Made by a program: the position numbers and the translations under genes
The notes under the pieces: model-generated
The model's input: only the letters and a program-made list of their open reading frames with translations
Told to the model about the DNA's origin: nothing
The model's database searches: none
Assembly (NCBI GenBank): GCA_022841745.1
Contig: JALHQW010000012.1
Coordinates: forward strand, 1 to 64,000
Direction of reading: 5' to 3'
DNA length: 64,000 nt
Source of the DNA: Saprospiraceae bacterium
Lineage (GTDB): Bacteria; Bacteroidota; Bacteroidia; Chitinophagales; Saprospiraceae
Part shown: one piece after another, positions 40,858 to 51,300 of the stretch
Layout of the letters: each line of letters begins with the position of its first letter
How positions within the stretch are numbered: the stretch's first letter is position 1

Positions 40858-43800
40858 ATGGAAACACCCAGTTTCAAAGAAGACCATATCTCGCAAATCC
40901 CCTCCCTGCAACTCTTGCAAAAGCTGGGCTATACCTACCTTCCCCCGGCGGAGGCCGAGCGGCTGCGGGGCGGCAAGACCACCAACGTGCTGCTGGAGGA
41001 GGTGTTGCGCAAGCAGTTGAAGGCCATCAATGCCGAGAAGCGCATCAGCAGCACCAAGACCACCTATATCAGCGACGCCAATATCGAGAACGGTATCCGA
41101 GCCTTGAAGGAACTGCCCATGCAGGAGGGCTATATCGCTGCCTGTGAGGTGGCCTACAACCTCATCACCCTCGGCAAGACCTTCGAGCAGAGTTTCGATG
41201 GCGACAAGAAGAGCATCACGGTGCAGTATATTGATTGGGCCAACCCGTCGAACAACGTCTTTCACGTCACCGAGGAGTACAGTGTGATGCGCAGCACTAG
41301 CAAGGAGCATTACCGCCCCGATTTGGTCATCTTCGTGAACGGCATCCCGCTCTGCATCATCGAGTGCAAGCGCCCCGATATGGAGAAGCCATTGAAACAG
41401 GCCATCAGCCAGCACCTCCGCAACCAACAGGAAGACGGTATCCGGTCGCTGTACGTGTATGCGCAGTTGGTGATGAGCATGGCCACACAGGAAGCAGCTT
41501 ATGCTACCAATGGGACGCCGGAGAAGTTTTGGGCCACATGGAATGAACAGGAAATGGAGAATGGAGAATTGAGAATTGATAATTACGGGGCGCTGTCAAT
41601 ACTGAAAAATACGCCTTTAAGTGAGGAACAAAAGGACAAGCTGTTTTCAGAGCGGTTCCGGTATGTGCGGCGCTATTTCGACGATTTGGAATCGGTGCCA
41701 GTTCTGCCCACCGTGCAGGACGAATATATCTACAACCTTTGCAGGCCGGAGCGCTTGATGGACTTGGTGTTCAATTTCGTGGTCTTCGATGACGGTGAAA
41801 AGAAAGTGGCGAGGTACCAGCAGTATTTCGCCATCAAAAAAGCGATGAAGCGGATGCTGGAATTGGACGGCGGCAGAAGGAAAGGCGGCGTGATATGGCA
41901 TACCCAAGGCAGCGGCAAGTCCTTGACGATGGTGATGTTGGCACAGGCCATTGCGATGGAGAAGTCCATCCGCAACCCGAAAATCGTATTGGTGACGGAC
42001 CGAACGGACTTGGACGGGCAGATAACGGGCACGTTCCGCAAATGCGGGATGCACGTGGACAATGCCACCACGGGCCAGCGCCTTGTGGAACTGCTGGAAA
42101 GCAACAGCGATGCCGTGGTGACGACCATCATCAACAAGTTCACGGCAGCCATGAAGAAGATAGCCAAGCCGCTGGACAGTCCGAACATCTTCGTGCTGGT
42201 GGACGAGGGGCACCGCACCCAGCACGGCACTTTCAATATCGAGATGCAGAAGACCCTGCCCAATGCCTGCTTCATCGCCATGACCGGGACGCCGTTGTTC
42301 AAAAAGGACAAGAGCACGGCGGCGAAGTTCGGCGGCATTATTGATGCCTATACCGTTGACCAAGCCGTGAAGGACGGGGCCGTGGTGCCGCTGCTCTACG
42401 AGGGCAGGTTGGCGCACCAAGAAGTGAACGACCGTTCTATTGATACTTTCTTCGACATGGTAACGGAGCCGCTGAACGACCAGCAGAAAGTGGATTTCAA
42501 GAAGAAGTTCAGCCGGGCCGACCAACTGAACAGCGCCCAGCAGAAAGTCTATGCCATCGCTTGGGACATCAGTCGGCACTACCGGGACAACTGGCAGGGC
42601 ACGGGCTTCAAAGCGCAACTCGTCTGCGACAAAAAAGCCACGGCCATCATTTACAAGGAAATGCTCGACGAAATCGGTTGGGTGAGCAGCGAGGTGCTGA
42701 TTTCTTCCATTGACGAACGAGAGGGCGAGGACAGCGCCTACGAGCAATCCTCAGAACTGGTGCATAAGTTCTGGAAGCGGATGATGAACGAGCACGGCAA
42801 TTCAAAAATCTATGAAAAGAACCTCATCAGCCGTTTCAAAAAACAGAAAGACCCGGAAATCATCATCGTGGTGGACAAGCTGCTGACGGGCTTCGACGAA
42901 CCCAGGAACACGGTGCTGTACCTGACTAGGAATTTGCAGGGGCATAAGCTATTGCAGGCTATTGCAAGGGTGAACCGTATCTATCCCGACAAGGAATTCG
43001 GCTATATCATAGACTATTACGGCGTCATTGAGAACCTCGACAATGCGCTGCAATTGTACTCCAGCCTTGCCGAATTCGACAAGGACGACTTGGAAGGCAC
43101 GATGACGGACATCAACGAGGAAATCAAGCAATTGCCACAAAAGCATTCGGAGCTTTGGGACATCTTCAAGACCGTGGCCAATAAACGGGATGCAGAGGCG
43201 TACCAAGTGCTGTTGAAGGACGAGGCGATACGGGTGCTGTTTTACGACAAGCTGGCGAAATTTGCCAAGGCGCTGAAACTGGCGCTGTCCAGCATGAAAT
43301 TCCACGAGCAAGCCAGCGAAAAGACCATCAGCCGCTACAAAGAGGATTTAACTTTCTTCATGAAACTACGCTTGGCGGTGGTGGAGCGGTACAGCGATAC
43401 CATAGACTACAAGCAGTACGAGGGGCAAATCCAGAAGCTGATTGACACGCATATCACCACAGACAGCGTGGAGGTCATCACGTCGTTGGTGGATATTTTC
43501 GACAAGGAGAAGTTTCAGGCTGAGGTGGAAAACACCGTGGGCAAGGCTGCCAAAGCGGATAAGATAGCCAGCCGCACGTCGAAGTATATCAGCGAGAAGA
43601 TGGACGAAGACCCTGCGTTTTACAAGAAGTTCTCGCAACTGCTCCGGGAGGCCATTGCCGACTATGAGGCGCACCGCCTCAGTGAGGTGCAGTACCTGAA
43701 CCGGGTGCAGGAAATCATGGACAGCGTATTGGCCCATACCGATACCGATATGCCAGAAGCCCTACGCTCGGAAGACGTTGCCAAGGCTTTCTTCGGCCTG

Positions 43801-44088
43801 ACGGTGGAAGCATTGAAGGAGAAATTGCAGGACGACATCGTCAAGCGGGAAATCAGCGTGCAAACTGCCTTGAAGGTGGACGAACTCATCAAAGCCGCCG
43901 TGCTCGACCAAGGCAAACCCATCGTGGATTGGCAAAACAAGTCCAGCATTACGGGCAAGCTATTGATTGAAATCGGGGATTACCTGATAGACGAGGTGCG
44001 GGACAAATATGGCGTCAACTTGACCTTCGGCGAGATGGACGAGATAGCGAAGGCTTGTATTGATGTGGCGAAATTGCGGTATAAATGA
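40858..44088 (+). CDS. hsdR: Type I restriction endonuclease (R) subunit
   Basis: 1076 residues. The N-terminal PD-(D/E)xK nuclease has RPDLVIFVNGIPLCIIECKRP (about 155-176). The translocase has Walker A TQGSGKS near 350, the TDRTDLDGQI segment, and the DEGH box in VDEGHRTQHGTFN near 448, plus later helicase motifs such as VVDKLLTGFDEPRNTVLYL and AIARVNRI. A helical C-terminal region (about 870-1070) contacts the methylase. It cuts unmethylated DNA after ATP-driven translocation. It stands 377 bp after the CBASS genes; its GC-rich composition matches hsdM. It overlaps the next gene by 4 bp. Confidence 0.95.
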   Translation: METPSFKEDHISQIPSLQLLQKLGYTYLPPAEAERLRGGKTTNVLLEEVLRKQLKAINAEKRISSTKTTYISDANIENGIRALKELPMQEGYIAACEVAYNLITLGKTFEQSFDGDKKSITVQYIDWANPSNNVFHVTEEYSVMRSTSKEHYRPDLVIFVNGIPLCIIECKRPDMEKPLKQAISQHLRNQQEDGIRSLYVYAQLVMSMATQEAAYATNGTPEKFWATWNEQEMENGELRIDNYGALSILKNTPLSEEQKDKLFSERFRYVRRYFDDLESVPVLPTVQDEYIYNLCRPERLMDLVFNFVVFDDGEKKVARYQQYFAIKKAMKRMLELDGGRRKGGVIWHTQGSGKSLTMVMLAQAIAMEKSIRNPKIVLVTDRTDLDGQITGTFRKCGMHVDNATTGQRLVELLESNSDAVVTTIINKFTAAMKKIAKPLDSPNIFVLVDEGHRTQHGTFNIEMQKTLPNACFIAMTGTPLFKKDKSTAAKFGGIIDAYTVDQAVKDGAVVPLLYEGRLAHQEVNDRSIDTFFDMVTEPLNDQQKVDFKKKFSRADQLNSAQQKVYAIAWDISRHYRDNWQGTGFKAQLVCDKKATAIIYKEMLDEIGWVSSEVLISSIDEREGEDSAYEQSSELVHKFWKRMMNEHGNSKIYEKNLISRFKKQKDPEIIIVVDKLLTGFDEPRNTVLYLTRNLQGHKLLQAIARVNRIYPDKEFGYIIDYYGVIENLDNALQLYSSLAEFDKDDLEGTMTDINEEIKQLPQKHSELWDIFKTVANKRDAEAYQVLLKDEAIRVLFYDKLAKFAKALKLALSSMKFHEQASEKTISRYKEDLTFFMKLRLAVVERYSDTIDYKQYEGQIQKLIDTHITTDSVEVITSLVDIFDKEKFQAEVENTVGKAAKADKIASRTSKYISEKMDEDPAFYKKFSQLLREAIADYEAHRLSEVQYLNRVQEIMDSVLAHTDTDMPEALRSEDVAKAFFGLTVEALKEKLQDDIVKREISVQTALKVDELIKAAVLDQGKPIVDWQNKSSITGKLLIEIGDYLIDEVRDKYGVNLTFGEMDEIAKACIDVAKLRYK

Positions 44089-44786
44089 GCATGGAATCTT
44101 CTATACAATTCGGCTCCATGCAGATTGACTTCCATTTGGAATATGCAGAGCGCAAATCGTTGGGCATCACCGTCACGCCCGATATGCAGGTGCTGGTCAG
44201 GGCGCCACTTGATGCTCCATTAGACAAAATCAAGGAAAAACTGCGGAAGAAAGCACCTTGGATTATCAAGCAGCAAAGCTTTTTCTTGGCCTTTCATCCC
44301 AAGACGCCTACAAAGAAATTCGTAGCTGGTGAGACGCATCTTTATTTAGGTCGGCAGTACCGTTTGAAAGTAGAAATAGCAGCTACGGCATCGGTGAAGC
44401 TGAAGGGTAAGTTCTTGGAGGTTTCTACGCCAGATAAAGGGAACGTGCAATCTATTTTGGAAGCCTGGTATTTGAAGCAGGCCAAAGCTAAGTTCTACGC
44501 CATCGCAGCACCTTTGATTGAGCGGTTCAAGAAGTACCAAGTTGAACCAAGTTCGATTGTATTAAGGGACATGCCCACCCGCTGGGGCAGCTGCACCCCA
44601 AAAGGGAAAATCATTTTGAACCCTGAACTCATCAAAGCGCACAAGGGCTGTATTGAGTACGTCATTGTGCATGAGCTATGCCATTTGGTCTATCACGAGC
44701 ACACCCAGCGGTTCTTTGATTTGCAGACAAAGGAGATGGGGGATTGGGAGAAATGGAAGGGGAGGTTGGAGAGGGTGATGGCGTGA
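44085..44786 (+). CDS. YgjP/SprT-like metallopeptidase (DUF45)
   Basis: 233 residues. The zinc site is HELCHLVYHEHTQRFF (HExxH plus a later His), preceded by MPTRWGSCTPKGKIILNPELIKAHKGCIEYVIVHE, which is diagnostic for the YgjP/DUF45 family. The N-terminal half (about 20-120) is beta-rich. Such genes are regular partners of type I restriction loci and start within the hsdR stop (ATGA), so they are cotranscribed. The substrate is unknown. Confidence 0.9.
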   Translation: MSMESSIQFGSMQIDFHLEYAERKSLGITVTPDMQVLVRAPLDAPLDKIKEKLRKKAPWIIKQQSFFLAFHPKTPTKKFVAGETHLYLGRQYRLKVEIAATASVKLKGKFLEVSTPDKGNVQSILEAWYLKQAKAKFYAIAAPLIERFKKYQVEPSSIVLRDMPTRWGSCTPKGKIILNPELIKAHKGCIEYVIVHELCHLVYHEHTQRFFDLQTKEMGDWEKWKGRLERVMA

Positions 44787-44841
44787 GGGGGCACCGCTAC
44801 CCCCCTAAATCTCCCCTACTTTCGCCCAAAACAACCACCCA

Positions 44842-44952
44842 ATGCAACTCACCAAACCCATCATCTTCTTCAACCTCGAAACCACTGGCACCAATACCGC
44901 CCAGGACCGCATCCTTCAAATCGAGGCTGTGAAAATCACGAGGGATGACCAC
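44842..44952 (+). pseudogene. 5' remnant of a DnaQ-like 3'-5' exonuclease gene
   Basis: The frame starts MQLTKPIIFFNLETTGTNT and continues [13 protein letters not shown], the exo I motif (normally FDLETTG, here FNLETTG) and following strand of DnaQ-type exonucleases. The similarity stops after about 35 residues and the frame runs into the tRNA terminator and tRNA region. The first catalytic Asp is Asn. A truncated, inactive fragment near the end of the defence island. Confidence 0.55.
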
Positions 44953-45030
44953 CCCCACTGCAATGATAGTGAAGCCCTTGCGCCCGCTGCAGCGTTACGT
45001 GCCCCAGAAAAACGAGCATGCGCCAAACAA

Positions 45031-45058
45031 AAAAGCCCCAGCACATGCCGAGGCTTTT
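45031..45058 (-). terminator. Terminator downstream of tRNA-Ser
   Basis: On the minus strand AAGCCTCGGC ... GGGGCTTTTTT; a short imperfect stem followed by T residues. Confidence 0.55.
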
Positions 45059-45069
45059 CATTTTTCAGC

Positions 45070-45153
45070 GGAGAAAGAGGGATTCGAACCCCCGGTACCT
45101 TTCGGTACAACGGTTTTCAAGACCGCCGCATTAAACCGCTCTGCCATTTCTCC
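45070..45153 (-). tRNA. tRNA-Ser (anticodon UGA)
   Basis: 84 nt on the minus strand. The acceptor GGAGAAA pairs with TTTCTCC, the anticodon loop is CTTGAAA with TGA, the long variable arm is typical of serine (GTACC ... GGTAC), and the T arm is GGGGGTTCGAATCCCTC. CCA is not encoded. A promoter box TACCTTTG lies just upstream on the minus strand. Positioned at the right border of the restriction/CBASS island. Confidence 0.97.
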
Positions 45154-45170
45154 GGTGCAAAGGTAGGAGG
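45154..45170 (-). promoter_or_regulatory. Promoter -7 box of tRNA-Ser
   Basis: On the minus strand TACCTTTG is followed by CACC and the first base of the tRNA. It matches the Bacteroidota TAnnTTTG box; the -33 element is not clear. Confidence 0.6.
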
Positions 45171-45243
45171 GTTTTTCAAAACTGAAAATTGTTTTGCAAC
45201 GAATAGCAGAAAAAACCAGCTGCGTGAAGGAATGGTTCCCATG

Positions 45244-45275
45244 AAAAAAGCCTTCGGCTTTTACACCGAAGGCTT
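45244..45275 (-). terminator. Terminator of the 2156-aa T9SS gene
   Basis: On the minus strand AAGCCTTCGG pairs with CCGAAGGCTT, then TTTTTT. Confidence 0.85.
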
Positions 45276-45322
45276 GAAATAATTGGAGGTTTAGCTATTA
45301 CACGATGCCAAACATCGGGGCA

Positions 45323-48300
45323 TCAATGCTTTATAATTTTTTGCAGCCATATCGGCTCGCCGTCTTCCAGCACCTTCACGAAATAGACGCCTGCTGGCAG
45401 GTGGGTGATGGATAGCTGGTGAACTTTGCTGCTCCGCAACAAAGGTTCTTGGTGAAGCATCCTGCCGTATAGGTCAATGATTTGAACCGTTCCCGATTTG
45501 GGCAGCATGCCTTGTGTTTCCAACATCAACTCGCCCGTGGTTGGGTTCGGGTACAGCCGGAATGCTTGCTGGTTCAACGGGTTGTTGGTGGCATCCACAG
45601 GCGGTATTTCGATGCAAATATTGTCCACTAGTACCGCCGATTGCGTCGCAGGGTCGTCCTCGGTGAAGTCGTTTTCCAAGTGCACCGTGAAGAACGAATT
45701 GCCCGAAACGGACTGCGGGGTGAAGCCACCTGTCGCCTCTACCCACCCAGCCTGTGTCCCATTCAATGCGATTCGGAAGACCTCCTCGCACTCGCCGACG
45801 CAAGCGCCCGTGCTTTGGGCAGTGGTGGAAATACGGCCCACCAACATACCACCTGGCTGTGGCGAAGCCACCGACAAGTCGCTCTGGTTGAAACATAGCC
45901 GGTAGCTGTAAGCCGAGCCAGCGGTAAGCTGTACTGGGTCGTGGTCCACCACGTCGAGGATGATGCAGTTGCCCTTTATTTTCAAGGCAACGGGATCCAC
46001 ACAAGCCTCGTCGGTCAGCACTTCGGGGCTGCCAGCATTGCTGCCCCAGGCGCTCGAACTACCGCCCTGACCAAGTACGCCAGGTTGGGCACCTTCGGCA
46101 AAGCCGGGGTTGTCGAGCAGGGGCGCTGCGCAAACAAGGTTGGGAAGCCCGCAGTTCACGTCCACCACCCAGCAGCGGCGGAACATGCACATCGTGCCAT
46201 CGGGCAGGGTACGCTTCACCTTCATGCAAATCTTGTAGTTGCCCGACCCAGGGAAGGTGAACTGGAACGGCGCATCGCCGAGGCTGATGCCACCTGATAG
46301 CAGGACGCCCGTGGTATTGCTGATGTCCCAAAAAACGGAATCGCATTCTGTCAGCGTGGCGGTGGAATGGATGTTCTTGATGCAACCTGAGCTGCCTGTC
46401 AAGTAAATGCCCTGGCTTACCTGCATCTCCAAATTATTGCAGTTGCAGTTGGGGCCGCAGCCGTCGAATAGCAGGTTCAGCTTGCATTCGCAGGTGTCGC
46501 CGCCACAGATGCCCTGTATTTTCACCATGTATAGCCCATTGACAGTTACTGCCGTGCTGGGGATGGAGAGGTTGAACCAAGGCCCAGGTGCGCTGCCGGA
46601 AAGCACCGTTGTCCCGTTGGGGTTCATTACCGTCCAAGTGATGCCAGACCCCGCACAGTTGCCATTGCAGGCAAGCATGCCAGTCAGCACGTGCGGCGTA
46701 CCGGATGGCGGGCATGGGATGGCGATGGGTGGCTGGTTGTTGCAGGTAAGTGCTTGGGTGAAGCCCGTTTTTTTGTTCTTGATTTTGATTTTGGTAAATG
46801 CTCCGCAACTACAGTCCGGGCAGTCCGGCTGCACCCAATTTATCACACAAATACAGCTATCGGGATTGCCGGGGCAAAGGCTTAGCAACACCAATTGGTA
46901 GTTGCCGGGGGCGCTCACCGAGGCTGCGGGGAAATTGATGTTCATTGCCCCCGCCGGAGTCGTGCCGCTCAACGTGCCGGTTGGCGTGAACAGCGTCCAA
47001 TTGATGGGCGAAGGTTGGCAGCCCGGTACAGGGCCTACGCAATTAAAGCTACCGCTGATGTTGATGTCGCTGACCGGGCAGCCGAGCATGAGGGGCGGCT
47101 GGTTGTTGCAGGACAGGAGGTGGCTCGCCCCTGCATTGGTCAGTGCTACCGACCAGTCACCACACTCGCAGACAGGCGGGCATTGCACCGTAATGGTGTC
47201 GTGCAGTATTTTTTCAAAACAAATTTGCCCATTGTCGTTGAGTTCAATGGCCAGCCAGGTGAGGATATAGCTGCCGCTCCCTGCGTAGGTGTGCATCGCC
47301 ATTCCGCCAGAAATAAACGGGCCGTTGTCCTGTTGGCCATCGCCCCAATTTATATATTCGAGGTAATCGCAGGCGGGCAGGTTGCCGATATTGATTTTGA
47401 CCTTACAGGTATCGGCGATGACGCTGACCGTTACGGCGTTTTCAACTGCTGCGCAAAAAGTGTCGAAATTGTCGCAGCAACTCTCCGGCTGGCACTCGGC
47501 GGGAGCAAGGCAAACGTCGTCCACCGCCACATATACGCCGCCATTGGCACCATCGCCCCGGGTGAAAAAGATGCGGTCAATGCCGCCGGGCGGAAGGGTG
47601 GCGGAATTGAAATTGAAGACGATGGTCTGAAAATTCTCGTCGCAGGTCAGCGGGATGGTGTAGTTGCCAAGCGGGATGGCCGCTGGCGCAAACAGGTTCG
47701 GGTTCGTTGGCGTAAATGCGCTCGGTGTCCCCGTACTGACCGCTCCGACTGGCACCCCAAAGGCGCTGAAAACGGGTGCCCCGAAGGGGTCGAGCAGGCA
47801 GGCGAGCTTCAAGGAAAGGTCGTAGCAGCCCGAATTTTGGGGCACGACGCCACCCAACTGGTTCATGATGCCTTCCCGCCAGACCGGCGAACTGTTCACG
47901 TAATTCCACATTCCCGCAAAATTGCCTTGCGTAATCGGCAGCGGCGGTGTGAGTACAATCGGGGGCAGCGGGGAAACGGTATGGTAAAAATCGCCCGTGC
48001 TGCCGCCAGTCCAGATGCCGCTCCAGTTCGTCGCCAAGCTGATGGTTTCGTCACTGCCAGTGGGCGTTCCTTGCTCGAAACTGCTGTTCTGAACCAAATT
48101 GTTCGGGCAAAGGGTGTCGCAATGCACCGTGACAGTCGTACACATTTCCTTGCTCCAGCAGAAGTCGCCGGTGCCGTTTTGCTCGTAAACCGTCACGCAG
48201 ATATTGTAGGTGCCGCTTTGTGCGTAATTGTGCATCCACATCCCGTTGGCGGGCACGAGGACTTGCGGCACGGGCGTCCCATCGCCCCAATCGGGCGGCG

Positions 48301-51300
48301 AACCGAACCAATGGCAGGAGTCGAACTGTGGGGATTCGACAATCACTTTGCAATCTTCGCCGAGCGATACCAAGAAGCCCTTTGCCACCAGGTCGCAGAA
48401 GGCATCGAAGTCGTCGCAGCAAGTACTGGGGCAGTCCGGCTGTATCCACCGCAGCTTGCAAACGCAACTGTCCACAGCGCCCGGGCATAGCGTGGTCAGC
48501 CGCAGGCAGTAGGAGCCGGGGTCGTCCACGAGGGCAGCCGGGAAGGTCAGTGAAGAGAAATTCGTCGTGGTGCCGCTGGTCGTAGCCCCATTAGGAACCG
48601 TCAGTACCCAATTGACCGCCGTTTCAGGGCAAGGCAGGCCGGTGGCATTGGCGCAGCCAAAAAAACCGGAGATGTTGATGTCCCCGGCAGGGCAGCCGAG
48701 CACGGGTGTTGGAGCGCCTTGTGTACAAAAAAGTGCGTGGGTCATGCCGTTGCTTTGCGTCAGCACAAAATTGTCGCTGGAGCATGTGCAATCGTGGCAG
48801 GGCGGCACAAAAATACAGAGCGTATCGCCTTCAAAGCAGCACCAGTTGTCGGGGTGCAGGGCGTCGTGCAGTCGGACGAGGAAGGTCAGCTTATCGCCGG
48901 GGTTCACCGTTCCCGAAGGGAAAAAACTGGTGGTGATAGTGGTCGTGTCGCACCAGTTTGAGCCGGGCGGAAAGAAGTTCACCGGGTTGGGGAATACGAC
49001 CACTGGTGGCCCGCCGATTTGGGTGAAAATCAGCTCGGTGGCGAAATGCGCCGGGCTTGAAGCGTTTTTAAAGGTCAGGTTGTACTGGTAATAGACATTG
49101 CCGGCAGCATCCTCCTCACAGGTGATGCTGTCCTCCACGACCTTGATACAGCCGTAGTCCAATGGTGGGCAATCAAAAATCAGCGTGTCGGAACAAGCGA
49201 CGCTGTCTTCGCCATTTGCGCCGACGGCTATCCAGTTCAGCACCACTATTTGAGGCACCTCGGAGGGCATGTCAATCCCGTCCAGGCAGAAGTTTATCAA
49301 TCCTTGCGTCGTGCCGTTTGGAACAAAACCTGAGATATGCTGCCACTGGACGAGCGTGTTGGTAGAAATGGGGTTGAACCAATCGCCCGGCATCGGCCCG
49401 CCCGTGTAGTGGGAGCCGAAGATGACACCCGGCGTGAGCAGTTCGAGTTCGAGTTTGGTGAAAAATTGGAGGTTGCAGTCATTTCTAATGTCGAGCGAAT
49501 GGCAGCAACTATCGGGATTGGTCGTCTTCACTGCCACCCCGTTTTTCTCGCAAGGGTCGCAGCAAGGGTGGAGCAGTATGCAGTGTTTTTTGGGGGAATG
49601 GCAGCACGAGTCGTTGCTGGAAAAGCCCGTTTCAAAGCAAAACTGCGTGGGTGAAAGGATGGGCGAAGTCGCCACGATTTTCACGCAAAGCTGTGGTGTG
49701 CAAGAGTCCGGTGCCACGTCCGGCGAGAAAGGCAATGCGATGGACGGGCTGGTGATGCCGATGAACGGCGGCGGGCAGGGCTTGAAGCCGAAGCCCGGTG
49801 TCGGGTTGCTCAGCACCACTTGATTGGCGTTGAAATTGGTCAGGTTTTGCACCTGAAAATAATAGCAGTATTCGAGCGGTCGGTCGGGGTTGCAAACCAC
49901 CGAGTCATTTTTCACCAATAAACAAGTGTCGCCATAAACGGGCGGTGGGCAATAAAAATAGCAGGTGTCGGTGCAAGCCAAATAGGGAATGTCCACAGCG
50001 TCTTTTATATACCATCGGATGACCACGCACTGCGTGTCCTGTGCCGGGGTCAAAATATTTCCCAGACAAAATTTCAAAGCATCGTTGTAGTCGCCCGGTG
50101 GGATGCCGCCAGCCGGGTTGCGCCGAATGGGCAGCAAGGTGCCCGTCGGTGAGCCGTTCCACAAGAAGCTGCTGCTCAAACTTGGGGTGTTGAAGATGAC
50201 GCCCGGCGTCACCGACTCGACCTCCATGAACGCCAACGGCCCCGTGTGTACGTGGAAATTCATGCTCCAGCAGCAAGTGTCCTGCGCCGCTCCGGGGATA
50301 TTGAGGATGGGCTTTTTGGTGACCCAAAGCGAGTCGCAAGGGAAATCGGAGGGCGGCTCTTTGCAGCCACATTTGAAAATCTCCACGTCGCCGATGAGGA
50401 TTTTGTCGTGGGAGCAAACATTGTTGTCGAAGTCCACCAGCAAGCTATTGGCATTGGTGCCACCTGCGGCGGGCGTCCCCTGCATCCCATAGACCCAGGT
50501 CGTTCCGGGCTGGGAGCAGAAGCTGTTGAAACCAGTCGGTGGGTGCAGGTTGTCGCCCGTGTTCCAGATGAAACGGTCGCAGTCGTATGGCTGTGGGGTG
50601 GCTGGGTCGAAGCTGCCGTAGCCATAGTCCACGCCGCCCGCACTGTTGTCGGCAACGGCGGAGGCAGCACCAGTGGTGAACTTGAGGTTGAGGTTTGAGC
50701 TGCAAGGAGCGGGCAGGTGGCCAGGCGTCAGCACCCATGCGCTTCCGTTGTATTCGTATTCGAGCACCCTCGATTCATGGGCGTAATTGTACCAACTCGT
50801 TGAAAAAGCGCCGCCGCAATCGCTGGCCATCGTCCGCTCTGCGAGCAGCATTTGCCCGTTTTTTGAAAAAGCAATGTCCGAGACGGGGTTGGAGTAATTG
50901 GCGTTCACTGGATAACAGGGAAGGGTGATTTCGAGCACCTCGCCGTCCTCCCATTTTTGGCCGCCGCCATTGTAAAATGTTCCTTGGAACTCCCCTGCCC
51001 CATCCAGCCCGATGCTCCAGATTTCGTTGCTGGCAATGGCGTTTTGCCTACCGATGTCTTCCTTCCAGGTGGCGAAATAGACCCTGCCGCCGTAGTAAGC
51101 CACGCCCCAGGTGCGCTCGCTGAGTGCCACGAAGCTGGGGTCGCTGGCGTTGCCGCTGGCGGGTGGGTTGAGGGTGCCGAAGGGGTCGAAGCGGCTCATC
51201 ACCAGCCCGTTTTTGATGCGATATATCATGCCATCGGCATGGTTGGTGACAAAGAACTGGTTGTTGGTGGCATCGTAGCCGATGTCGCCGAGGGCCGAGC

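Noticed and set aside
40628-41020. 130-aa ORF before and overlapping hsdR
   Set aside because: It translates the AGAAGA tract into Arg/Glu runs and then reads hsdR in the wrong frame.
45070-45153. Attachment site of an integrative element at tRNA-Ser
   Set aside because: No integrase gene and no direct repeat of the tRNA 3' end was found in the window; kept only as a weak finding about the border.
46895-48490. 531-aa plus-strand ORF inside the 2156-aa gene
   Set aside because: It is antisense to the Cys-rich modules; its composition follows the complement of the real frame and no domain is seen.
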